From: an uncultured Clostridia bacterium
Lineage (GTDB): Bacteria > Bacillota > Clostridia > Christensenellales > UBA1242
Length of the DNA: 46,226 bases
Assembly (NCBI GenBank): GCA_944360075.1
Contig: CALVTE010000001.1
Location: forward strand, 71,054 to 117,279
Direction of reading: 5' to 3'
This document shows, one piece after another, positions 7,684 through 17,437 of the stretch. The position numbers were made by a program, and so were the translations under genes. Within the stretch, counting starts at the first letter, position 1. Every line of letters begins with the position of its first letter. The notes below the pieces were generated by a model that worked only from the letters and a program-made list of their open reading frames with translations, was not told the DNA's origin and did not search any database.

Positions 7684-8363
7684 ATTTCCCTCCTTAAAAT
7701 TTTGTTTATCACTTCAGCACATAGCACAAGTCCGCAGCTTTGCACCTGATAGGCCACACTGCCCACCGCCCCGCCAGTTTTTATGGCTTTTTCGCTGCTA
7801 TAGACAACTTCAAGGCTTGTTACTCCCCGCTCTTTAAGATTTTTTCTCATGATTTTTGCAAGAGCATCGTCATGCGTTTTGTATATGTCGCAAACCTCAA
7901 AGCGAGGCAGCCCAGTTCTGTTGCCCGCGCCCATGGCTGAAATGATTTTTATGTTTTTGCCTAGGCAATAACAAATAAGTTCAACTTTATCGCTGATGCT
8001 GTCAATCGCGTCCACCACAATGTCAAAAGTTTGGTTTTCAAAAATCTTTTCAAGACTTTGTTTTTCCACTCTTTTGCAAACTGCATTGACTTTTGCATAA
8101 GGGTTGATTGCCAGCATCATTTTTGCAAGCACGTCAACTTTGTTTTGACCAATCGTGCTTTGCCAAGCCACCACCTGCCTGTTGCAATTTGACGGGCTGA
8201 CCCCGTCAAAATCAACCAGAGTGAAATTTTCCACGCCACATCGGCATAGCGCTATTGCCGCCGCTCCGCCCACGCCGCCACAACCAATGATCGCAACGTG
8301 TTTGCTCGCAATAAGGTCGCAATTTTCCTTTCCAATCAAAAGTTCAGTTCTGCTTTTGTCCAT
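7680..8363 (-). CDS. tcdA: tRNA threonylcarbamoyladenosine dehydratase (TcdA, ThiF/E1 fold)
   Basis: ATP-dependent dehydratase converting t6A37 to cyclic t6A in ANN-decoding tRNAs. The 227-residue protein opens with the Rossmann motif IIGCGGVGGAAAIAL, followed by LVDFDGVSPSNCNRQ (adenylate-binding DxD-N-R of E1-like enzymes) and SAMGAGNRTGLP, all typical of TcdA/CsdL rather than ThiF or MoeB. It lacks the long C-terminal part of the 268-aa E. coli protein. It overlaps trxA by 4 bases and follows hslU by 8. TsaD, which makes the substrate, is in the same window. Confidence 0.88.
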   Translation of the reverse strand: MDKSRTELLIGKENCDLIASKHVAIIGCGGVGGAAAIALCRCGVENFTLVDFDGVSPSNCNRQVVAWQSTIGQNKVDVLAKMMLAINPYAKVNAVCKRVEKQSLEKIFENQTFDIVVDAIDSISDKVELICYCLGKNIKIISAMGAGNRTGLPRFEVCDIYKTHDDALAKIMRKNLKERGVTSLEVVYSSEKAIKTGGAVGSVAYQVQSCGLVLCAEVINKILRREI

Positions 8364-8371
8364 TTTTCACC

Positions 8372-9667
8372 TTACAAAACATATTTTTTAAGGTCAAACT
8401 TCTTTTTTGTTTCCTTAAAAGCATTTTGCACATATTTGCGGTCAATCTTCACCTTAAGCATTGGATGCTGGCCGGTTGCATTGAAAGAGATGTCTTCCAG
8501 CAAACTTTCCATGATGGTATGCAGCCTTCGCGCTCCAATATTTTCGCTAGTCTCATTTTCAGCAAAGGCCATTTCTGCCATCTCGTCAAGTGCGTCTTCT
8601 GTGAAATCAAGGTCGATGTTGTCTACTTTCAAAATGCTTGAATATTGTTTTGTGACAGAGTTTTTTGGCTCTGACAAAATGCGCTTGAAATCTTCTTTGG
8701 TCAAATTGTCAAGGTCGACTCTGATAGGAAAACGTCCTTGCAACTCGGGAATCATATCTTCAATCTTCGCAATATGGAAAGCCCCCGAAGCAATAAATAA
8801 AATAAAGTCAGTTTTCACATTGCCATATTTTGTTGCCACCGTGCAGCCTTCAACGATTGGCAAGATGTCTCTTTGAACGCCCTCGCGCGAAACATCTTGA
8901 TTGTTGCTGCCGCCAGCTTTGCCAATAATTTTGTCAATCTCGTCAATAAAGATGATTCCTTCTTCTTCTGTGCGTCTGATGGCTTCGGCATAAACATTGT
9001 CTTTATCGATAATTTTATCGGTTTCTTCTGCTGTCAAAATTTCTCTGGCCCTTGCAACTGACATATGCTTTTTCTTGCGTTTTTGTGGCAAAAGCCCGTC
9101 AAACATCGAGCCCAGAGCAATATCTGGCCCGCCAACTGCAATCATTGGTTTGTTTTCTTCTTTGACAACAACTTCGACTTGCTCTTCTTCAAGTTTGCCT
9201 TCTTTCAAATCGTTTTGAACAAAAGTTTTGTCCACCGTTTGGTTTTGCGCCCTTCTAGAGTCGCAAATAGCATCCACCAGCCTTGCCTCAACAATAGGGC
9301 TGACCTTTGCCTGCATCTCATGAGCCTGCTCGTCTTTGACAAGTCTGACTGCCACTTCAACAAGGTCGCGCACCATGCTTTCAACATCTCTGCCAACATA
9401 GCCCACTTCGGTATATTTGGTGGCTTCGATTTTTATAAAAGGAGCGCTCACAAGTTTTGCCAGCCGCCTTGCAATTTCAGTTTTACCAACGCCTGTAGGC
9501 CCACGCATGATAATGTTTTTTGGAGTGATTTCTTCACGCATTTCTTTTGGAAGTTTGCTTCTGCGATAGCGATTACGCAGTGCAATGGCAACTGCCCGCT
9601 TTGCTTTGGCTTGTCCCACAATATATTTGTCAAGTTCTTCAACAACTTCTCTTGGCGTCAAATTCAT
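8372..9667 (-). CDS. hslU: HslU (ClpY) ATPase subunit of the HslUV protease
   Basis: AAA+ unfoldase that feeds substrates to HslV. The 431-residue protein begins MNLTPREVVEELDKYIVGQ, the family's usual N-terminus. The upstream in-frame extension overlaps hslV and has no similarity, so I use the ATG at 9665-9667, preceded by AGGAGG. Walker A is GPTGVGKTE, Walker B FIDEIDKI, the pore loop EVGYVGRDVE, and the intermediate domain is at about residues 110-235. The C-terminal FKETKKKFDLKKYVL tail is the part that docks into HslV. The gene starts 1 base after the hslV stop, so subunit synthesis is coupled. Confidence 0.96.
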   Translation of the reverse strand: MNLTPREVVEELDKYIVGQAKAKRAVAIALRNRYRRSKLPKEMREEITPKNIIMRGPTGVGKTEIARRLAKLVSAPFIKIEATKYTEVGYVGRDVESMVRDLVEVAVRLVKDEQAHEMQAKVSPIVEARLVDAICDSRRAQNQTVDKTFVQNDLKEGKLEEEQVEVVVKEENKPMIAVGGPDIALGSMFDGLLPQKRKKKHMSVARAREILTAEETDKIIDKDNVYAEAIRRTEEEGIIFIDEIDKIIGKAGGSNNQDVSREGVQRDILPIVEGCTVATKYGNVKTDFILFIASGAFHIAKIEDMIPELQGRFPIRVDLDNLTKEDFKRILSEPKNSVTKQYSSILKVDNIDLDFTEDALDEMAEMAFAENETSENIGARRLHTIMESLLEDISFNATGQHPMLKVKIDRKYVQNAFKETKKKFDLKKYVL

Positions 9668-9668
9668 A

Positions 9669-10208
9669 TTACACCTCCTCCACTGTGATATGCTCGTTTG
9701 TAAACACGCAAATCTGGCCTGCGATTTCAAGAGATTTTTGAGCAATCTCCTTTGCAGAAAGATTGGTGTTTTGCATAAGTGCTTTTGCACTTGCAAGAGC
9801 ATAGTTGCCGCCCGAGCCGATAGCACAAACGTCATCGTCAGGCTCAATCACTTCGCCAGTTCCGCTGACAATCAAAAGCGTTTCTTTGTTTGCCACAATC
9901 ATCATGGCATCCAGCTGCCTTGAAGCCTTGTCTTCTCGCCAAGTGCCCGCAAGCTCGACCGCGCTGCGCATAAGGTTGCCCGAAAATTTGTTTAGCATAT
10001 TTTCAAACTTTTCGCAAAGAGAAAAAGCATCAGCCACACTTCCTGCAAAGCCAGTCACAACTTGTCCGTTATAAATTCTTCTGACTTTGTGAGCGTTAGA
10101 CTTGAATATAACACTATTTGACAGGGTGACTTGACCATCTCCTGCAATGGCAATCTTTCCGTCACGCTTGACACCGCAAATTGTTGTGCCTCTAAACATA
10201 CTTTCCAT
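9669..10208 (-). CDS. hslV: HslV (ClpQ) peptidase subunit
   Basis: Proteasome-beta-like threonine peptidase forming the double hexameric core for HslU. The sequence [18 protein letters not shown] places the catalytic Thr at the first residue of TTICG after propeptide removal. [21 protein letters not shown] and [16 protein letters not shown] are the conserved core. It has the Thr-type N-terminus, unlike the Ser-type CodW of B. subtilis. An AGGAGG with a 9-base spacer supports the ATG at 10208, though initiation at MFRG three codons on would give the same mature enzyme. It overlaps trmFO by 17 bases. Confidence 0.95.
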   Translation of the reverse strand: MESMFRGTTICGVKRDGKIAIAGDGQVTLSNSVIFKSNAHKVRRIYNGQVVTGFAGSVADAFSLCEKFENMLNKFSGNLMRSAVELAGTWREDKASRQLDAMMIVANKETLLIVSGTGEVIEPDDDVCAIGSGGNYALASAKALMQNTNLSAKEIAQKSLEIAGQICVFTNEHITVEEV

Positions 10209-11436
10209 TTTTAAGTTCCTCCTTGTATTTTTCTAGCAAAAATTTTGACCTTAAAATCAAAAATTTTTCTTTTTCAAATTGATTTGCAAACTGTTTTTCA
10301 TCTTCTATTATATCATAGTCTGCAAAAATTGGTTCAAATTTTGAGTAATTAAAATTGTTGGTTTTTATAATTTTTTGCATCATATAGCCCAAACAGGTTT
10401 TTTTTGGCAATTTGACAAACATTTTTTCACCAAAAAGCCTGAAAACATTGTTTGCAACATATAGTCCGCTTGCAATGCTTTCGGTTTGTCCAAACACTCC
10501 AGCAATATTCCCTGCGAAAAACAGATTGCTCAGCTTCTCGCTTTGACAAAACTCGTTTATCATATAAGGCGCGTTGATATAGCAGTTTTGCTTTGTTTGC
10601 CCTTGCCGAACAAGGCGGCAAGAGTCAAAGCCTTTGAGAGAAATCAAAATTGCTCGTTGCGCCTCTGGCGAAAGTTGTGACGAAAAACCACTTATTTGAT
10701 AACTTTGCCCAATTTTTTCAAGTTTTAAAACGGCATAAGGTTTTTGAGAACAATTTTCAAGAAAGACCGGCCTCATATATTCATTTCGCAGCAAATCTTT
10801 GTCTTTCATCGCCATATATTCAACAGTGTCTTTGGCAGGCAATTTGCCTTGTGCCAAAATTTCAAAATTCAGTTTTAAAACAATGGTGTTGACAAAATCT
10901 ATGTATTCTTGATAAGACAGCGGCAGGTAAAGATTTTCGCCTTTGTGGCAAAAAAATTTTTCTTGAACATTTTCCACCATTGCAAACACTGGAAAACAAT
11001 CAAAGCATTTTCTTGAACCGAAAGTTTGAACAAGATGCTCAAAAAAATCTTTGTTTGTTTGGGGCCCAGTGGCCACCACGTTTATCTCATCAAAATTGAG
11101 TTCTTTTACTGTTATGTTAAAAAATCGAATATTTGGATGATTTTTCACTCTTTCACGGGCTTTTTCAAGCAAAATTTGACTATCATAAATCCCTTGACTG
11201 GCAAGCTCTTTTTCAATTTTGATGATATTGCTGCCCAAAAAGCTCAACTCTTGTTTGAGCAATTTTTCGGCAAACTGCTTTTTGCAGGCAAATTCTACAG
11301 CCTCCTCGTTTGGCCTATGCGTGATGTCACGGTCGTCAAAAACATGAACTTTCACGCCCTTTTCAGCCAAAGACAAGGCGCACTCGCAACCTGCAAAGCC
11401 ACAGCCTATCACATTTACAAAAGACCTATTCTTCAT
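10192..11436 (-). CDS. trmFO: TrmFO, folate/FAD-dependent tRNA (U54-C5) methyltransferase
   Basis: Makes ribothymidine at U54 in the tRNA T-loop using methylene-tetrahydrofolate and FADH2. The 414-residue protein starts with the FAD-binding motif [17 protein letters not shown], then [35 protein letters not shown] and [20 protein letters not shown], characteristic of TrmFO (Gid). I chose ATG 11434-11436 because AAGGTGG precedes it; it overlaps topA by 11 bases. The conserved TGP...NEG signatures are only partly matched ([18 protein letters not shown]), so the protein is somewhat divergent but full length. Confidence 0.92.
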   Translation of the reverse strand: MKNRSFVNVIGCGFAGCECALSLAEKGVKVHVFDDRDITHRPNEEAVEFACKKQFAEKLLKQELSFLGSNIIKIEKELASQGIYDSQILLEKARERVKNHPNIRFFNITVKELNFDEINVVATGPQTNKDFFEHLVQTFGSRKCFDCFPVFAMVENVQEKFFCHKGENLYLPLSYQEYIDFVNTIVLKLNFEILAQGKLPAKDTVEYMAMKDKDLLRNEYMRPVFLENCSQKPYAVLKLEKIGQSYQISGFSSQLSPEAQRAILISLKGFDSCRLVRQGQTKQNCYINAPYMINEFCQSEKLSNLFFAGNIAGVFGQTESIASGLYVANNVFRLFGEKMFVKLPKKTCLGYMMQKIIKTNNFNYSKFEPIFADYDIIEDEKQFANQFEKEKFLILRSKFLLEKYKEELKNGKYV

Positions 11437-13507
11437 TTGCCACCTTGTAGTCACATTCGCTGTTGCTGCACTTTATGTTTTTGCCCTTTTTCACAAGCGG
11501 GCTATGGCATTTTGGACATTTTTCTCCCGTAGTGACATCCCAGCTCATAAATTTGCAATCAGGATAAGCGGTGCAGGCATAGAAAGTTTTGCCCTTTTTG
11601 CTTTTTCGCTCCACCATATCGCTGCCGCACTCAGGGCATTTTCCAACAACTTTATTTTCTTTTTCAAGCGGTTTTGTGTTTTTGCATTTTGGAAAGTTTG
11701 AACAAGCTAAAAATTTGCCAAATTTGCCTTCGCGTATAAGCATTTTGTGCCCACATTTTTCACACACAATGTCTGTTTCTTGCGGCGGCTCTTTCATGGT
11801 TAAAGCAGAGGCGTCTGCCTTGGAGAGAAGATTGCTAAACCCGCTATAAAAACTTGCAACCACGTCATGCCAATCTTCGCCTTTTGAAGCAATATCGTCA
11901 AGGCGCTGCTCCATGTAGGCGGTAAATTTGACATTTATCACTCCGCTGAAAAACTTTTCAAGATAGGTGGTGACTTTTTCTCCAAGCTGTGTTGGCACAA
12001 GATATCTGCCTTCTTTTTGAGTATATTTTCTGCTGGTCAAAACGGTGATGGTTGCGGCATAAGTTGCTGGCCGTCCAATCCCCTTTTCTTCCATAGCTTT
12101 GACAAGAGTGGCTTCGGTAAACCTAACAGGTGGTTTTGTAAATTTTTGCTCGGTTTTGATTTCTTTGCAAGGCAAAACCTCGCCTTCTTCAAGTTTTGGA
12201 AGTTTGCCCTCAAAGCCCTCTTTTTTGTCTTCTTCCACATATTCCTTATAAACGCTGGTATAGCCAGGAAATTCCATCGTTCTTCCGCTGACTTTAAACC
12301 CATAACCACAGCAGTCAAAGTTTACGCTGACACTGGAATACTCCGCTTCTGCCATTTGACTTGCCAAAAAGCGCTCATAGATGAGTTTGTAGAGCCTGTA
12401 ATTATCATTTGACAAGGTTTCCTTCACCATTTCAGGAGTGATATCCATAGTGATAGGTCTGATGGCTTCGTGCGCGTCTTGCGCATTTTCTTTTGTGTGA
12501 TAAATGTTTGGCTTTTCTGGCAAAAACTCTTTGCCAAATTTGTTTTCAATAAATTTTAAGCAAGCACTTTGAGCATCGGTTGACACACGAACAGAGTCAG
12601 TTCTTATGTAAGTGATAAGCGCGATTTTGCCTTCCCCCTTTACTTCAACCCCTTCATAAAGCTGCTGAGCCGAAGAGGTTGTTCGAGCAAGGCTCATGCC
12701 AAGTTTGTTGAGTGCATCTTGCTGCATAGTTGAAGTTGTGAAAGGTGCTGGAGCATGAGATTTTGTTTTTGTTTTTTTCACGCTTTTGACTTCAAAATCT
12801 TTGCCTTTAAGCTCTTCCAACAATTTGTCAACTTCTTCTTTATTTTTTGGCACAAATTTTTTGCCTTGAAATGTGGCAAGAGATGTTTTTATATCACTGC
12901 TATTCTTTTTAAGAATTGCATTGACGTTCCAATATTCTTCTGGCACAAATGCTCTTATTTCTCGTTCTCTGTCAACAACCAATTTTAAAGCCACCGATTG
13001 CACTCTGCCCGCGCTCAATTTTGGAGCAATTTTTTTGCAGAGCACTGGCGAAAGTTTGTAGCCAACAATGCGGTCAAGCACTCTTCGAGCCTGCTGAGCA
13101 TCAACAAGCTTAAGGTCAATTTGCCGTGGACTTGCCAAAGCATTGGTCACCGCTTTTTTCGAGATTTCGTTGAACTGAATTCTGCATTTTTTGTCTGGCT
13201 GATAACCAAGTATGGTTGCAACGTGCCAAGAAATTGCTTCACCTTCGCGGTCAGGGTCGGTGGCAATCAAAACTTCATCGGCCTGTTGAACTTTTTTCTT
13301 AAGCTCGGCAATAAGCGCTTTTTTTTCTGGCACAATTTCATATTTAGGTTCAAAGTTGTTTTTTATATCAATGGCAAAAGACTTTGCGGGAAGGTCTCTG
13401 ATATGACCTTTTGTTGCAAAAACTTCATAGCCGCTGCCAAGATATTTTTTTAGTGACTCCCTTTTAAAAGGAGACTCAATAATCACAAGTTTCACTGATT
13501 CCTCCAT
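11426..13507 (-). CDS. topA: DNA topoisomerase I (type IA)
   Basis: Relaxes negative supercoils through a 5'-phosphotyrosyl intermediate. The 693-residue protein has the TOPRIM domain at the N-terminus (LVIIESPFKRESLKKYLG, ATDPDREGEAISWH with the DxDxE metal site) and the active-site Tyr in ALITYIRTDSVRVS (about residue 300). Three C-terminal zinc ribbons follow: CEKCGHKM...CSNFPKC, CPECGSDM...CTAYPDC and CPKCHSPL...CSNSEC. It overlaps dprA by 1 base and trmFO by 11, matching the smf-topA-gid order of Bacillus. Length and domain order are normal. Confidence 0.97.
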   Translation of the reverse strand: MEESVKLVIIESPFKRESLKKYLGSGYEVFATKGHIRDLPAKSFAIDIKNNFEPKYEIVPEKKALIAELKKKVQQADEVLIATDPDREGEAISWHVATILGYQPDKKCRIQFNEISKKAVTNALASPRQIDLKLVDAQQARRVLDRIVGYKLSPVLCKKIAPKLSAGRVQSVALKLVVDREREIRAFVPEEYWNVNAILKKNSSDIKTSLATFQGKKFVPKNKEEVDKLLEELKGKDFEVKSVKKTKTKSHAPAPFTTSTMQQDALNKLGMSLARTTSSAQQLYEGVEVKGEGKIALITYIRTDSVRVSTDAQSACLKFIENKFGKEFLPEKPNIYHTKENAQDAHEAIRPITMDITPEMVKETLSNDNYRLYKLIYERFLASQMAEAEYSSVSVNFDCCGYGFKVSGRTMEFPGYTSVYKEYVEEDKKEGFEGKLPKLEEGEVLPCKEIKTEQKFTKPPVRFTEATLVKAMEEKGIGRPATYAATITVLTSRKYTQKEGRYLVPTQLGEKVTTYLEKFFSGVINVKFTAYMEQRLDDIASKGEDWHDVVASFYSGFSNLLSKADASALTMKEPPQETDIVCEKCGHKMLIREGKFGKFLACSNFPKCKNTKPLEKENKVVGKCPECGSDMVERKSKKGKTFYACTAYPDCKFMSWDVTTGEKCPKCHSPLVKKGKNIKCSNSECDYKVANEE

Positions 13508-14577
13508 TATTTAAGGCAGAAAAGTCCGCCCGGCATCCTTGATATTATTCCACGAATTTCAAGCATTGTCAAACAGCTTTTTAAAACGCCAATGGCAAGA
13601 TTTGACTTTTTTTCAAGTTCGTCCATATCTTTCGCACCCGTTTCGAGAAGCTTGACCACCACATCTTCTTCAAAAGAAAGTTGAAGATTTTTCTTTTGTG
13701 GCTGCTGACTGTCGATGTTCATGTTTTCTAAAATCGCCTTGCTGCTGGTCACACCCATGCCTTGCCCCGAGCAAACAATCTCGTTTGGAAGGTCGCTTTT
13801 GCAGTTGTCAATATTGCCAGGCACCGCATAGACCTCTCTGCCATAGTCAAGTGCAAAATCTCTGGTGTAGAGCGTGCCGCTTTTAAGCCCCGCTTCTGTG
13901 ATAAGCACGCCATCGCTCAGCCCTGCAATAATCCTGTTTCTTGCCGGAAAAGAATATTTTGTGGCCGAAGTGGAAGGGCAATATTCACTCAGCAGCAGCC
14001 CCTCCTCGGCAATTTCGCGAGCAAGGTCTAAGTGCTGAGCAGGATAGATGTTGTTCAGCCCCGAGCCGAGCACTGCAACAGTTTTGCCGCCACATTCAAG
14101 GGCTGCGCGATGGGCGATTGAATCAACTCCGTAAGCAAGTCCGCTGATGATTGCCACGCCGTTTTGAGCAAGCTCTCTTGCAAACCTTTCGCTGACCATT
14201 CTGCCATAAGCAGAAGGCGTTCTTGTGCCAACAATGGCAATGCTGGGCATTTTCAAAAGCGACAAATCGCCTTTATAGAACAAAAAGAAAGGGCTCTCTT
14301 CCAAAGGAAGCAATTTTTCTGGATAATCTTTGTCAAACTTGCACAAAAGACCAATGCCAAGTTCTTTAAGGTTTTCAAGATAGGTTTTGGCATACTGGCT
14401 AGAGGCAAGGCTTAAAATTTTGTCCGCCGCCGTTTTGCTGACAATTTTTTCAAGCTTGACCGAGCAAAGTTTTGAAAAAGAAAAGTCCTTGCCAAGTGCT
14501 GATAAAATTTCTTCCACTTTGTTTGCCGCCAAATCAAATTGAGATAAAAAGTAAATTAAAAGCTGTTTTTCATTCAT
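13507..14577 (-). CDS. dprA: DNA-processing protein DprA/Smf
   Basis: Loads RecA onto incoming single-stranded DNA during natural transformation. The 356-residue protein has an N-terminal SAM-like helical region, the DprA Rossmann core (IAIVGTRTPSAYGRMVSERF, AIISGLAYGVDSIAHRAAL, AVLGSGLNNIYPAQH, FPARNRIIAGLSDGVLITEA, about residues 105-260), and a C-terminal winged-helix-like part (ITSSKAILENM...LEIRGIISRMPGGLF). I use the ATG at 14575-14577; the longer frame has no ribosome-binding site. Together with comM just upstream it suggests DNA-uptake capability, although dprA is widely kept in non-competent bacteria. Confidence 0.95.
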   Translation of the reverse strand: MNEKQLLIYFLSQFDLAANKVEEILSALGKDFSFSKLCSVKLEKIVSKTAADKILSLASSQYAKTYLENLKELGIGLLCKFDKDYPEKLLPLEESPFFLFYKGDLSLLKMPSIAIVGTRTPSAYGRMVSERFARELAQNGVAIISGLAYGVDSIAHRAALECGGKTVAVLGSGLNNIYPAQHLDLAREIAEEGLLLSEYCPSTSATKYSFPARNRIIAGLSDGVLITEAGLKSGTLYTRDFALDYGREVYAVPGNIDNCKSDLPNEIVCSGQGMGVTSSKAILENMNIDSQQPQKKNLQLSFEEDVVVKLLETGAKDMDELEKKSNLAIGVLKSCLTMLEIRGIISRMPGGLFCLK

Positions 14578-14712
14578 ACTTTTAAAAGTATAGCACAAAT
14601 TTTTCAATAATCAAAATTATAATCAAAGTTTTTGATGAAACAATAATATTTGAAAAAAATCAATATTTTGCTGATTTTTTTCGCTTAAAATTACAAAAAA
14701 TTGATTTTTTAT

Positions 14713-14738
14713 GAAAAAAACAGCAAAATTGCTGTTTA
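14713..14738 (-). terminator. Intrinsic terminator after comM
   Basis: Minus-strand AAACAGC, loop AATTTT, GCTGTTT followed by T7 (plus 14718-14737). It overlaps the comM stop and separates comM from dprA. The 14578-14712 gap is otherwise AT-rich with no recognisable feature. Confidence 0.75.
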
Positions 14739-16265
14739 AAAATATTTTCTGTCCATAGAGCGATAGCTGATAGCTTCGGCAATATGTTTTGCCAAAATGT
14801 TTGCTTCGCCTTCAAGGTCAGCAATCGTTCTTGCAACGCGCAGCAATCTGTCGTGAGCGCGCGCTGAGAGTTTAAGCCTTTCAAATGCGTTTTTAAGCAG
14901 CATCTCACCTTCGCGGTCAAGCGCGCAATATCTTTTTGTTTGCATTGCATTCATTTTGCTGTTGGAATAGATTTTTGAATTTTTAAACCTTTCAAGTTGG
15001 ATGGCTCTTGCCTTGTCAACCCTTTGTTTGATCTGAGCAGAACTTTCCTCTTCATTTCGGCTTTTGAGTTGGTCATAAGTCACATTTTCCACTTCGATAT
15101 GGATGTCAATGCGATCCATGATTGGCCCTGAAAGCTTGGAAAGATATTTTGTGATCTGTGCCGCCGAGCATTTGCACTCGCGGTCTTTTGAGCCATAGTT
15201 GCCACAAGGGCATGGGTTCATTGAAGCGATAAGAGTAAAATTGGCTGGATATGTGATGGTGGCATTTGAGCGAGCAACGGTTATCACCCCGTCTTCAAGC
15301 GGTTGACGAAGAGTCTCGATAGTATGGCGTGTGTATTCTGGAAATTCATCAAGAAACAGCACTCCGTTGTGAGCAAGAGAAATTTCGCCCGGCTTGGAGT
15401 TTGGCCCGCCGCCCGTCAAACTGACCGTGCTGGCCGTATGGTGCGGACTTCTGAACGGCCTGGTGCAAACAATGCCTTGTTTTAAGTCAAGTTCGCCAGC
15501 AATGGAGTGAATTTTGGTCACTTCCAAAGCTTCTTCAAAAGTAAGGTCTGGCAGTATGGTTGGAAAGCATTTTGCAAGCATACTTTTTCCGCTGCCTGGA
15601 GGTCCAATCATCAAAAGGTTATGGCCGCCAGCGGCTGCAATTTCAAGGGCTCGCTTTGCCATTTTTTGCCCTTTGACGTGCGAAAAATCCATTGCGTAGT
15701 TTTGTTTTGCGCTGATGTCTTCAAACTTGCAAGCCGCAACAGGCAAAAGTTCTTCTTCGCCTTTAAGAAATTTGACTGTTTGAATAAGACTGCTCACGCC
15801 GTAAACTTCAATCCCGCTGATAAAACTTGCCTCTGTCAAGTTTTCTTTTGGCACGATAAATTTTTTATAGCCAAGGTTGCGCGCAGAAATCAAAAGAGGC
15901 AAAACTCCTTTAATTTTTTTGACTGAGCCGTCAAAAGAAAGCTCGCCCAGATAGGCAAAATCCCTTTCATTTTTGATGCCGTTTTCTTCATTGCAAGAAA
16001 GAATAGCAATGGCAATGCCAAGGTCATAAACTGCCCCTTCTTTTTTCATATCTGCAGGTGCAAGATTGACGGTGATTCGTTTGATAGGATATTCAAAAGC
16101 GCTGTTTTTGATTGCCGAACGCACTCTTTCTTTAGCCTCTTTGATGGCGGTGTCGGCCAGCCCCACAATCTCAAAATGCGGCAGACCATTTGACACGTCT
16201 GTTTCAATGTCAATCTTGTATCCATCAACGCCTTTAAGCCCAAAGCTCACAACTTTTGCTAACAT
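14736..16265 (-). CDS. comM: ComM/YifB family Mg-chelatase-like AAA+ ATPase
   Basis: Hexameric helicase-like ATPase; in Vibrio ComM drives branch migration during transformation. The 509-residue protein has an N-terminal Lon-protease-like S5 domain (residues ~1-170, DVSNGLPHFEIVGLADTAIKEAKERV), the AAA+ core with Walker A MIGPPGSGKSML and Walker B VLFLDEFPEY, the sensor region FTLIASMNPCPCG, and the C-terminal Mg_chelatase_C part ending LEGEANILAKHIAEAISYRSMDRKYF. All expected motifs are intact. Its start overlaps the 3' end of the AlkD-like gene by 7 bases, so the two are co-transcribed. Confidence 0.94.
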   Translation of the reverse strand: MLAKVVSFGLKGVDGYKIDIETDVSNGLPHFEIVGLADTAIKEAKERVRSAIKNSAFEYPIKRITVNLAPADMKKEGAVYDLGIAIAILSCNEENGIKNERDFAYLGELSFDGSVKKIKGVLPLLISARNLGYKKFIVPKENLTEASFISGIEVYGVSSLIQTVKFLKGEEELLPVAACKFEDISAKQNYAMDFSHVKGQKMAKRALEIAAAGGHNLLMIGPPGSGKSMLAKCFPTILPDLTFEEALEVTKIHSIAGELDLKQGIVCTRPFRSPHHTASTVSLTGGGPNSKPGEISLAHNGVLFLDEFPEYTRHTIETLRQPLEDGVITVARSNATITYPANFTLIASMNPCPCGNYGSKDRECKCSAAQITKYLSKLSGPIMDRIDIHIEVENVTYDQLKSRNEEESSAQIKQRVDKARAIQLERFKNSKIYSNSKMNAMQTKRYCALDREGEMLLKNAFERLKLSARAHDRLLRVARTIADLEGEANILAKHIAEAISYRSMDRKYF

Positions 16266-16939
16266 TTTTTCTCCTTTTTCGCTTTCAGGTGGCTCTTTAA
16301 AATCTCTTTTTTCTGTTTTGACACTCTGAAAGAATCATTCGCTTTTGATATAGATTTTCTTACAACAAAATCGTCTTTGCAAGTTTTTAAAATATCAAAA
16401 GTTGTTTCAAAATCAAAAACAAACCCATCTGCAACTGCCCAAGCTTGAGCCATTTTTACATAGTAATTTTCATCGCTTATGTTCAAAATTTTTGTTAAAG
16501 CTTTTTGCACATCATTTTTTAAAACAAAATTTTTAAGCCAGACTATACCAAACCTTTTATAGAATGGATTGCTGCTGTAGAGAAGTTCTTGAAAAAATTT
16601 TTCTTCACCCTCCATTTTTTTAAGCCGACTGCAAATCATGTCGCAACTGCCCCAGTTGTCAATAAAAGGCAAAAGTTTTTCAAGCTCTTTTTTCTTTAGC
16701 TCTTGATCCTTTTGTTTTGCAATCAAAAATCCCTTTATCAAAACATCTTCGTAACAGGTCATTGGCAAAAGGTTCAACTCCACCCTTTCGTTAAAAAGAA
16801 ATTTTACAAAATTTTCAATATCTGCAGTTTTCACGCCTTTTATCTTGAATTTTGTGCTGATAAGTTTTCTGTCAAAATCCGCTTTTTTGTCGTTTGCCTT
16901 TTGCTGGTAAAAATCATGATAAAGTTTGCATATGTCCAT
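16259..16939 (-). CDS. DNA alkylation repair protein (AlkD/AlkC-like HEAT-repeat family)
   Basis: The 226-residue helical protein has the layout of AlkD-like DNA glycosylases. The N-terminal FKIKGVKTADIENFVKFL resembles the GV+...R segment, LLPFIDNWGSCDMICSRL resembles the DNWD-type motif, and NPFYKRFGIVWLKNFVL resembles the xxWxRRxxVV segment. AlkD removes bulky N3- and N7-alkylpurines without base flipping. Here the last motif is weak (KRFGIVWL), so activity is uncertain. It overlaps comM by 7 bases. Start at 16939 is the only sensible ATG. Confidence 0.8.
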   Translation of the reverse strand: MDICKLYHDFYQQKANDKKADFDRKLISTKFKIKGVKTADIENFVKFLFNERVELNLLPMTCYEDVLIKGFLIAKQKDQELKKKELEKLLPFIDNWGSCDMICSRLKKMEGEEKFFQELLYSSNPFYKRFGIVWLKNFVLKNDVQKALTKILNISDENYYVKMAQAWAVADGFVFDFETTFDILKTCKDDFVVRKSISKANDSFRVSKQKKEILKSHLKAKKEKKC

Positions 16940-17004
16940 GTTTTCATATTAACACAAAAACTTGTCAAAACAAAACAAATTTTGATTTTGCTTTAAAAGC
17001 GGTT

Positions 17005-17032
17005 TAAAAAAATCACAACAATTGTTGTGACC
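17005..17032 (-). terminator. Intrinsic terminator after rplS
   Basis: Perfect dyad TCACAACAATTGTTGTGA (17013-17030) followed on the minus strand by T7. It lies 6 bases after the rplS stop. Confidence 0.85.
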
Positions 17033-17035
17033 CTT

Positions 17036-17386
17036 TTATCTGTTGTCAGCTGATTTGATTTTGGCAGCTTTTCCAGTAAGAGCGCGAACGTAGTAAAGTT
17101 TTGCTCTTCTTGGTTGGCCTTTTCTCACAACCTCAACACTTGCAACAAGTGGAGAGTGAAGAGGAAAAGTTCTTTCAACGCCAACGCCGTTAGAGATTTT
17201 TCTTACTGTGAAAGATTCTCTTATTCCGCCATTTTTTCTTGCGATAACAACGCCTTCATAGCCTTGAATTCTTTCTTTGTCGCCTTCTTTGATTTTCACG
17301 CCAACCTTAACTGTATCGCCAATGTTAAACTGTGCAACATTTTCTTTCATGTTTTCTTTTTCAATTTGGTCGATAATGTTTGACAT
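17036..17386 (-). CDS. rplS: 50S ribosomal protein L19
   Basis: Ribosomal large-subunit protein at the 30S-50S interface. At 116 residues it has normal length, with the family core [43 protein letters not shown] and [21 protein letters not shown], ending [19 protein letters not shown]. It lies 51 bases downstream of rpsU with a strong AAGGAG, and a perfect terminator follows. In most Bacillota rplS follows trmD; here it is linked to rpsU and mtaB. Confidence 0.97.
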   Translation of the reverse strand: MSNIIDQIEKENMKENVAQFNIGDTVKVGVKIKEGDKERIQGYEGVVIARKNGGIRESFTVRKISNGVGVERTFPLHSPLVASVEVVRKGQPRRAKLYYVRALTGKAAKIKSADNR

Positions 17387-17437
17387 AATTTTCTCCTTTT
17401 AAGATTTTTCAATCAATATAACAAAATGGTTTAAGAT

